From the NCBI GenBank assembly GCA_020057535.1, contig JAGVFS010000073.1:1-8861 (forward strand): a stretch of 8,861 nucleotides of DNA, in the 5' to 3' direction. The first letter of the stretch is position 1. Every line of letters begins with the position of its first letter. Shown piece by piece: positions 1-3,994 of this stretch. Position numbers and translations under genes: made by a program. The notes beneath the pieces are model-generated. The model was not told where the DNA came from. It made no database searches and worked only from the letters and a program-made list of their open reading frames with translations. The DNA is from Patescibacteria group bacterium. GTDB taxonomy: Bacteria > Patescibacteriota > Patescibacteriia > UBA2591 > PGYQ01.

Positions 1-987
1 GTTTAACAAAAATTGTTTTCTTAATTTATTATTGGCCGCGACTCCGCCGGATAAAATTATTGTTTTAACTTTATATTCTTTAGTCGCTTTTAAGGTTTTA
101 AAAATTAAAACATCAATAATTGCCTGTTGAAATTCATAGCAATATTCTGAAATTTTTTTCTTCCAATCCTTGTCTTTTTTTAATTGATATAACACCGCTG
201 TTTTTAATCCAGAAAATGAAAAATTATAATCATTACTATAAATCATTGGTCGTGGTAAACTAATTAACTTGTAATTTATAGCTTGTGGCTTTTTAGAAAT
301 TGAAAACTTTACGGCTTCAGCCGATATAGTTGGTCCTCCTGGATAACTTAAATTTAACATTTTAGCCACTTTATCAAAAGCTTCACCTGCCGCATCATCT
401 TTTGTTTGACCAATCTTTTTATATTTTAAATGATCCTTCATTAATATTAATTCAGTATGCCCGCCACTTACAATTAAACATAAAGCAGGAAATTGAATTT
501 TTTGAATTTTACCAGTCAGAGACTGATCAGTTTTTAATTGAAATTTCGAATCCTTTAACAAACTCAAAACAGATTTTTGAATTTGTTTAGAAATTAAAAA
601 TTTAAAATTAAAAATTTCATCAATAAAATTAGCGTAAATATGCCCCTCTAAATGATTGACGCCAATTATGGGCTTATTCCAAAGATAAGCTAAAGTTTTG
701 GCTGTTTCAATGCCAATTAAAAGAGAGGTGATCAATCCCGGCCCAATAGTTACAGAAATTAAATCAATATTTTTTTTATTATTATTTTTTAACGCTTTTG
801 TAATCACTGGTAAAATATTTTCTAAATGCGCGCGCGCCGCCACTTCTGGAACTACCCCTCCGTATTTTTGATGAATTTTAATTTGAGATGAAACTACATT
901 AGAAATAATTTTAATTTTTTCTTTTTTTATTTCTACTAAAGAAGCCGCAGTTTCATCACAAGAACTTTCAATTCCTAAAACTAACAT
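1..987 (-). CDS. tsaD: tRNA N6-threonylcarbamoyladenosine transferase TsaD (C-terminus cut by window edge)
   Basis: TsaD transfers the threonylcarbamoyl group from TC-AMP to A37 of ANN-decoding tRNAs (t6A), working in the cytoplasm with TsaB and TsaE. From the ATG at 987 the reading frame stays open for 329 codons to the window edge. Visible family motifs: GIESSCDET (residues 5-13), HLEGH with metal ligands H112 and H116, SGGHTEL (174-180), DDAAGEAFD (197-205), FSFSGLKTA (256-264) and SGGVAAN (313-319). The last metal aspartate and the final few tens of residues lie outside the window. Between H116 and SGGH there are 57 residues, where E. coli TsaD has about 20, so roughly 37 residues are inserted (about 124-162); part of this is encoded by a heptamer repeat. 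No Shine-Dalgarno sequence precedes the start. The gene diverges from the PAP2 gene across 60 bases. The identity is near certain. Confidence 0.97.
   Translation of the reverse strand, partial: MLVLGIESSCDETAASLVEIKKEKIKIISNVVSSQIKIHQKYGGVVPEVAARAHLENILPVITKALKNNNKKNIDLISVTIGPGLITSLLIGIETAKTLAYLWNKPIIGVNHLEGHIYANFIDEIFNFKFLISKQIQKSVLSLLKDSKFQLKTDQSLTGKIQKIQFPALCLIVSGGHTELILMKDHLKYKKIGQTKDDAAGEAFDKVAKMLNLSYPGGPTISAEAVKFSISKKPQAINYKLISLPRPMIYSNDYNFSFSGLKTAVLYQLKKDKDWKKKISEYCYEFQQAIIDVLIFKTLKATKEYKVKTIILSGGVAANNKLRKQFLLN
591..618. repeat. Heptanucleotide tandem repeat inside tsaD
   Basis: Four consecutive 7-mers can be read on the plus strand: AAATTAA, AAATTTA, AAATTAA, AAATTTC. This equals a 14-base unit repeated twice with one mismatch. 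Read on the minus strand it codes for TsaD residues 124-133, exactly at the start of the lineage-specific insertion after the HLEGH motif. The alternating-heptamer layout is the same as in the polA repeat at 5598-5630. Confidence 0.7.
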
Positions 988-991
988 AAAA

Positions 992-1020
992 TTGTATTTA
1001 AAAAATAAAAATGATATAAT
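992..1020 (+). promoter_or_regulatory. Candidate extended -10 promoter for the PAP2-atpH unit
   Basis: A TTGTAT at 992-997 lies 17 bases before TATAAT at 1015-1020. The latter is preceded by TGA, giving the extended -10 form TGnTATAAT. A start of transcription near 1027 would leave a leader of about 20 bases before the ATG at 1048. A second TATAAT at 1035-1040 ends seven bases before the ATG and could instead give a leaderless transcript. The region is so AT-rich that chance matches are common, but the TGn extension strengthens the first candidate. Confidence 0.45.
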
Positions 1021-1047
1021 TTTAAAATTAAATTTATAATTTCTTAT

Positions 1048-1557
1048 ATGGATTTTCTATTATTTCAAATTATTAATAATTTAGCTGAAAAAAATATTTG
1101 GCTTGATAATTTTATGATATTTTGCGCTGAATATTTAATTTTTGGATTGTTTTTAATTTCAATTTTTTTATTTTTTAATTTAACAAAAAAAAAGGAAAAA
1201 ATTCAATTAATTATTTTTACTTTCAGCTCAACAATATTAGCTTGGCTTTTAAATCATTTAATTTCTTTAATTTATTTTAGACCGAGACCATTTGCAACTC
1301 ACGATAATATTTTTCTATTAATTCAACACAACCAAGATAAATCTTTTCCTTCTGATCATACGACAATCGCTTTTGCTTTGGGATTAAGTATTTATTTGTT
1401 TAATAAAAAATTAGGAATATTCGCTTTAATATGCGCTTTTTTTATCGCCTTTGCCAGAATTTTTTCCGGCCTTCATTATCCTTTGGATATTTTGGGAGGA
1501 ATTGTTATGGCTAGTTTAGTTATTTGGGGAACACAAAAAATAATTCATAATTCATAA
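1048..1557 (+). CDS. PAP2-family membrane phosphatase, BcrC-like undecaprenyl-diphosphatase
   Basis: This 169-residue protein is probably an undecaprenyl-pyrophosphate phosphatase, which recycles the lipid carrier of cell-wall synthesis at the membrane. All three PAP2 signature segments are present: C1 as YFRPRPF (residues 76-82), C2 as FPSDHTT (100-106, with catalytic-site H104) and C3 as AR-X5-H-X3-D (R137, H143, D147). Hydrophobic stretches at about 22-45, 53-75, 106-118, 122-140 and 146-163 fit a five- or six-helix membrane protein. The NH-LI-LIYFRPRPF context resembles BcrC more than broad lipid phosphatases, and the length is usual for that group. The gene ends in an AATTCAT repeat only five bases before atpH, so the two are probably co-transcribed. 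No Shine-Dalgarno is visible. Substrate specificity is inferred from family resemblance only. Confidence 0.88.
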   Translation: MDFLLFQIINNLAEKNIWLDNFMIFCAEYLIFGLFLISIFLFFNLTKKKEKIQLIIFTFSSTILAWLLNHLISLIYFRPRPFATHDNIFLLIQHNQDKSFPSDHTTIAFALGLSIYLFNKKLGIFALICAFFIAFARIFSGLHYPLDILGGIVMASLVIWGTQKIIHNS

Positions 1558-1559
1558 TT
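1542..1559. repeat. AATTCAT heptamer repeat at the PAP2/atpH junction
   Basis: Two full copies of AATTCAT (1542-1548 and 1549-1555) are followed by a partial AATT. The repeat encodes the last residues of the phosphatase, contains its TAA stop codon and runs into the five-base gap before atpH. It has the same 7-base period as the repeats inside tsaD and polA. Confidence 0.55.
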
Positions 1560-1562
1560 TTT

Positions 1563-1982
1563 ATGTCTCCTACATTAAAACAATACACCATTAGTTTGTA
1601 TGAATCTTTAAAAGATAAAAAAAAGATTGATCAAATTGATCAAAGGATTTTTAATTTTGTAAAAATTTTAAAAAAAAACAATCATCTAAAATTAAAAAAT
1701 AAAATTATTTTAGAATTTGAAAAATATTGGAAAGAAAAAAATGGAATATTTGATGTTTTAATTAAAACTACTAAACCTTTAGAAAAAACGCAAAAAGAAA
1801 AATTAACTAATTGGATTATAGCTCGCGGTTCGCAACTTGTAAATAAAAAAATAAAAGAAATTGAAATAAAAGAAAAAATTGATAAAAATTTAATCAACGG
1901 AATGATTTTAAAAATTGGCGATTCAATAATAGATAGCAGCGTAAAAAAACAATTAGAAAAATTAAGAGCATTCTTAAAATAA
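1563..1982 (+). CDS. atpH: ATP synthase F1 delta subunit (OSCP), short form
   Basis: The C-terminal part is typical of the delta/OSCP subunit, the peripheral-stalk protein that links F1 to the b subunits. Residues about 105-139 read IDKNLINGMILKIGDSIIDS followed by SVKKQLEKL, matching the family pattern ID-X-lu-GG-X-I-I-rIGD-X-X-IDGSV-X-X-qLe-L. The N-terminal half starts with YTISLYESL, which resembles the family's YAkAlfe-lA opening, and is helical and lysine-rich. At 139 residues it is about 40 shorter than the E. coli protein; the loss appears to lie in the N-terminal helical bundle. It follows the phosphatase stop codon by five bases and has no Shine-Dalgarno. No other ATP synthase gene is in the window, which is unusual because atpH normally lies between atpF and atpA. 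Confidence 0.8.
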   Translation: MSPTLKQYTISLYESLKDKKKIDQIDQRIFNFVKILKKNNHLKLKNKIILEFEKYWKEKNGIFDVLIKTTKPLEKTQKEKLTNWIIARGSQLVNKKIKEIEIKEKIDKNLINGMILKIGDSIIDSSVKKQLEKLRAFLK

Positions 1983-2029
1983 TTTTTTAAACAAAAACAC
2001 AAAAATATAATTTAAAATAAAAGCGAGTC

Positions 2030-2057
2030 TTGCTGTTTGAAAAATTTCCTTTATAAT
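2030..2057 (+). promoter_or_regulatory. Candidate promoter for the lysine-rich microprotein transcript
   Basis: TTGCTG at 2030-2035 and TATAAT at 2052-2057 are separated by 16 bases. Transcription from about 2064 would give a leader of about 160 bases before the ATG at 2223. A second TATAAT at 2147-2152 has a poorer upstream hexamer and would give a leader of about 65 bases. Base composition makes both tentative. Confidence 0.35.
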
Positions 2058-2205
2058 TTTTTTATTTTTGATTTGTATTTTTAATTTTTTAAAAAGTTAT
2101 CAACAGTTTTTATTTATTTTTTATTTATTTTTTTAAAAAAAATATATATAATAAAAATAATAAAAATATTTTTATAAAAAAAAATTTAAAAACTTAACAC
2201 CAAAC

Positions 2206-2217
2206 GAAAGGGGGTGG
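2206..2217 (+). promoter_or_regulatory. Very strong Shine-Dalgarno site before the microprotein
   Basis: GAAAGGGGGTGG contains AAGGGGGTG, which differs from the ideal AAGGAGGTG by a single A-to-G change that still permits a G-U pair with 16S rRNA. It ends six bases before the ATG at 2223. This is the strongest ribosome-binding site in the window and the most G-rich run in its surroundings, so it is unlikely to be chance. It fixes the start of the 19-codon gene. Confidence 0.85.
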
Positions 2218-2222
2218 GATAA

Positions 2223-2282
2223 ATGGCAGCAAAAAAACAAGCAAAAAAACAAGTAAAGAAACAAGTAAAGAAAAAAAAATAA
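2223..2282 (+). CDS. 19-residue lysine-rich repeat microprotein, function unknown
   Basis: The predicted product is MAAKKQAKKQVKKQVKKKK. After the first three residues it is four tetrapeptides (KKQA, KKQV, KKQV, KKKK), encoded by a 12-base repeat with only minor differences between copies. It has 11 lysines and no acidic residue, so it is strongly basic. It resembles the lysine/alanine-rich tails of bacterial histone H1-like proteins, which bind nucleic acid, but such proteins are much longer. Support for a real gene: a near-ideal Shine-Dalgarno six bases upstream, a stop codon right after the repeat, and a strong terminator beginning 23 bases later. It could be a small nucleic-acid-binding peptide, a contracted remnant of a longer H1-like gene, or the coding part of a regulatory RNA. 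A classical attenuation leader is unlikely because no plus-strand gene follows. Confidence 0.65.
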   Translation: MAAKKQAKKQVKKQVKKKK

Positions 2283-2305
2283 ATAATATTTTTTTTGTTA
2301 CTCTT

Positions 2306-2345
2306 AAAAAATAAAACTTTCCAGAATGGGAAAGTTTTATTTTTT
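2306..2345. terminator. Strong intrinsic terminator between convergent genes, probably bidirectional
   Basis: A perfect 17-bp stem (2306-2322 with 2329-2345) encloses a six-base loop AGAATG. The core CTTTCC/GGAAAG is extended by A/T pairs, so a T-run follows the core on both strands. On the plus strand it ends the microprotein transcript 23 bases after its stop. On the minus strand it would also stop transcripts leaving the EndoQ gene, whose stop is at 2480-2482. Positions 2346-2479 between it and EndoQ contain only AT-rich sequence with nothing I recognise. Confidence 0.92.
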
Positions 2346-2479
2346 TATATATCAGAAAGTGTGTTTTTATTTAAATAATTTTATTTTATCACTCATTTAA
2401 ACTTAAAAAAATAATTTTTATAAAAAAATATAACACTCATAGAAATTCAAAAAATTTTTGCCTATTTTATTTTTTTGTT

Positions 2480-3751
2480 TTATAAAATATCAAGCGTCAT
2501 CTGTTTTAATATTTTTTTACTTTCCGGAATTCTAATTTCTCCATAAACTCCGTCATAACCCGGAGTAATAATTATTTTTTCTTCGCGCGTATTTTTTATC
2601 GCTTCAACAATTTCAATTGAAGCGATTTTTTTTAATTCATCGTAATCTAAATTCAAAAGAATATTAAATTCATTTTTTCCTTGTCTAATTAAATTAAAAT
2701 ATTCTCTTTCTACTTTTTTAGAATTTTTTCCTTGATTAAAAACTCCGGAAATAATTTCTTGAAGAGGAATTATTTTTTTAAATGGAATAAATTTTTTAAA
2801 ATCAATTTTATCAATAGAACGATCGGCTAATTCTTCAACGCGATATAAAACCCCTTTGGTTAATGGTCTTTTGCATTTTGGACAAATTCCTTGATATTTT
2901 TTTGTTTGCTCTGGAGAGAAATTTATTTGACACTCCCGATGTCCGTCAAAATGATATTTTCCTTGCTCTGGAAAAAATTCAATTGTCTCTAATAATTTAC
3001 CATTTGAATTTTTTGACTGCTGAATAGTTTTTATAATTTCTTTATAACTTAAATTTTTAAATTCAAAAACATTAACCTCGCGTCCAAGATTTTGCAAAGA
3101 ATGCGCGTCTGAATTAGAAAGCAATGTAATTTTGTCCAAAGCGGAAAATTGATGATTCATCGCTGGATCTGAACTAAGGCCTGTCTCAATGGCATAAATG
3201 TACGGCGTTAATTCTTCAAAACACTCTTCAATTGAATTAAACCCAGACTTAGAACCAAAAATTGAAAACCAAGGAGTCCAAGCGTGAGCCGGGATAATTA
3301 AACAATCTTCCGAAATATCAAAAATTATTTTTGCCAATTCTTTAACATCAAGGCCTAAAATTGGTCGACCGTCTGATTTTAAATTTCCTCGTAAAGAAAG
3401 TTTAATATTAATTTTTTCCACTGTTTTAAAATCCGGAGCAAAAATTAAAATATGAACGCGTCTACCTTTATTATTTTTAGTGTAAATACAACTAATTTCA
3501 GTAGTAAAAATAAATTTGACACTAAGTTGATTGTTTAAAAAAGATTTTTTAATTTTAAAAATACCTTCGTTTTCCGAGGGCTCTAGTTTTTTTTTAAGTT
3601 CGGCGATCCATGCCGGATAAGTAAAATCAGCGACAGTTAAAATATCAATCCCTTTAATTTTTGCCCATTGATTAAAATGTTCTAAATCCATTATCCTGCT
3701 CGTCGCGCGAGAATATTTTGAATGAAAATGAAAATCCGCAATGTACTGCAT
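2480..3751 (-). CDS. Endonuclease Q-type PHP-domain DNA repair nuclease
   Basis: This 423-residue protein matches the EndoQ family in length and order of parts. EndoQ nicks DNA 5' of deaminated bases (uracil, hypoxanthine, xanthine) and abasic sites. The N-terminal PHP metallo-domain shows DFHFHSKYS (H8, H10), TTEIS (E85), H100, PAHAWTP (H156) and SNSDAHS (D215, H217), all likely metal ligands. Next comes a zinc-binding segment with C274, CPKC at C290/C293 and a histidine at H267 or H271, running into LTKGVLYRVEELADR (297-311), a conserved EndoQ stretch. A helical region and a C-terminal PGYDGVYGEI (397-406) complete the family pattern. Such proteins are sometimes labelled 'UvrD helicase', but no helicase motifs are present. 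The start at 3751 begins directly at the PHP strand, with no Shine-Dalgarno. Being next to polA fits a nick-and-resynthesis repair role. Confidence 0.9.
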   Translation of the reverse strand: MQYIADFHFHSKYSRATSRIMDLEHFNQWAKIKGIDILTVADFTYPAWIAELKKKLEPSENEGIFKIKKSFLNNQLSVKFIFTTEISCIYTKNNKGRRVHILIFAPDFKTVEKINIKLSLRGNLKSDGRPILGLDVKELAKIIFDISEDCLIIPAHAWTPWFSIFGSKSGFNSIEECFEELTPYIYAIETGLSSDPAMNHQFSALDKITLLSNSDAHSLQNLGREVNVFEFKNLSYKEIIKTIQQSKNSNGKLLETIEFFPEQGKYHFDGHRECQINFSPEQTKKYQGICPKCKRPLTKGVLYRVEELADRSIDKIDFKKFIPFKKIIPLQEIISGVFNQGKNSKKVEREYFNLIRQGKNEFNILLNLDYDELKKIASIEIVEAIKNTREEKIIITPGYDGVYGEIRIPESKKILKQMTLDIL

Positions 3752-3755
3752 AAAA

Positions 3756-3796
3756 AAATTAAAGTTTAAAATTAAAAGTTAAAAAATTAAAAAGTT
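3756..3796. repeat. Three imperfect AAATTAAA(A)(A)GTT repeats upstream of EndoQ
   Basis: Copies at 3756-3766, 3769-3780 and 3784-3796 read AAATTAAAGTT, AAATTAAAAGTT and AAATTAAAAAGTT, the A-run growing from three to five. They lie directly upstream of the EndoQ start and overlap its candidate promoter. The repeat type resembles A/T-simple arrays that I associate with intergenic regions of related genomes. Confidence 0.6.
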
Positions 3797-3799
3797 CAA
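3771..3799 (-). promoter_or_regulatory. Candidate promoter for the EndoQ gene
   Basis: On the minus strand TTGAAC (3799-3794) is followed after 17 bases by TTTAAT (3776-3771), one mismatch from TATAAT. Transcription would begin around 3764, leaving a leader of about 12 bases without Shine-Dalgarno. It sits within the AAATTAAAAGTT repeats, so the match may be coincidental. Confidence 0.3.
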
Positions 3800-3841
3800 T
3801 AAAATTATTTAAAACTTTTTTACATTTTGCGTTTTTTTAAC

Positions 3842-3994
3842 TTTAAACCCGACTTTCACTGAAGGAATTATACTTTTCGAACTAAAATTAACACAAAATC
3901 ATTTTATGTGGAGTATTTATTACGGCAAATTTCTTTGGCTAAAGATTAGCCTAAAATTTAATATTTTTTAAAATTAGTAAAAGTCGAGTTTAAA
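3842..3994 (-). other. Long inverted repeat spanning the polA 3' end; possible structured 3' UTR or degenerate MITE-like element
   Basis: TTTAAACCCGACTTTCACT at 3842-3860 and the reverse complement of 3976-3994 (TTTAAACTCGACTTTTACT) agree at 17 of 19 positions. The two differences are C/T changes that give U-G pairs in the minus-strand RNA but C-A mismatches in the plus-strand RNA. The right arm covers the polA stop codon at 3990-3992. The 115-base interior holds a perfect six-bp hairpin, GGCTAA-AGA-TTAGCC (3937-3951), flanked by pairable AAATTT blocks. No T-run follows either arm, so it is not a normal terminator. I see no clear target-site duplication. It fills most of the 238-base gap between polA and EndoQ. 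Confidence 0.5.

Larger units (their letters stand above)
1983..2222. other. AT-rich intergenic stretch between atpH and the lysine-rich microprotein
   Basis: These 240 bases hold no credible gene. They are nearly pure A/T apart from a short GC-richer patch (AAGCGAGTCTTGCTG, 2021-2035) that contains a candidate -35, and the ribosome-binding site at the far end. Simple repeats occur (TTTTTATTTA-type units at 2107-2134) and a perfect 16-base palindrome, ATAAAAATATTTTTAT, sits at 2160-2175. I see no convincing terminator for atpH here, so transcripts from upstream may read through to the terminator at 2306-2345. Confidence 0.5.

Noticed and set aside
402..590. Plus-strand ORF of 62 codons
   Set aside because: It lies antisense inside tsaD, whose minus-strand frame is open throughout with clear family motifs. 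It has no ribosome-binding site or family resemblance.
1682..2002. Minus-strand ORF of 106 codons
   Set aside because: It is antisense to atpH and its phenylalanine-, serine- and isoleucine-rich composition is what reverse-reading of A-rich coding sequence produces.
2097..2105. DnaA-box-like TTATCAACA followed by very AT-rich DNA, suggesting a replication origin
   Set aside because: It has one mismatch to TTATNCACA, stands alone, and no dnaA, dnaN or rpmH is near. The same nine bases also occur (reverse strand) within ruvB at 7847-7855, so it is not informative.
2223..2345. Leader-peptide attenuator (short ORF plus terminator)
   Set aside because: No plus-strand gene follows the terminator; the next gene, EndoQ, is convergent. 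Attenuation would have nothing to control.
3906..3971. Plus-strand ORF of 21 codons starting MWSIYYGKFL in the polA-EndoQ gap
   Set aside because: No ribosome-binding site, no terminator, and it runs through the hairpin at 3937-3951. Chance is the simpler explanation.
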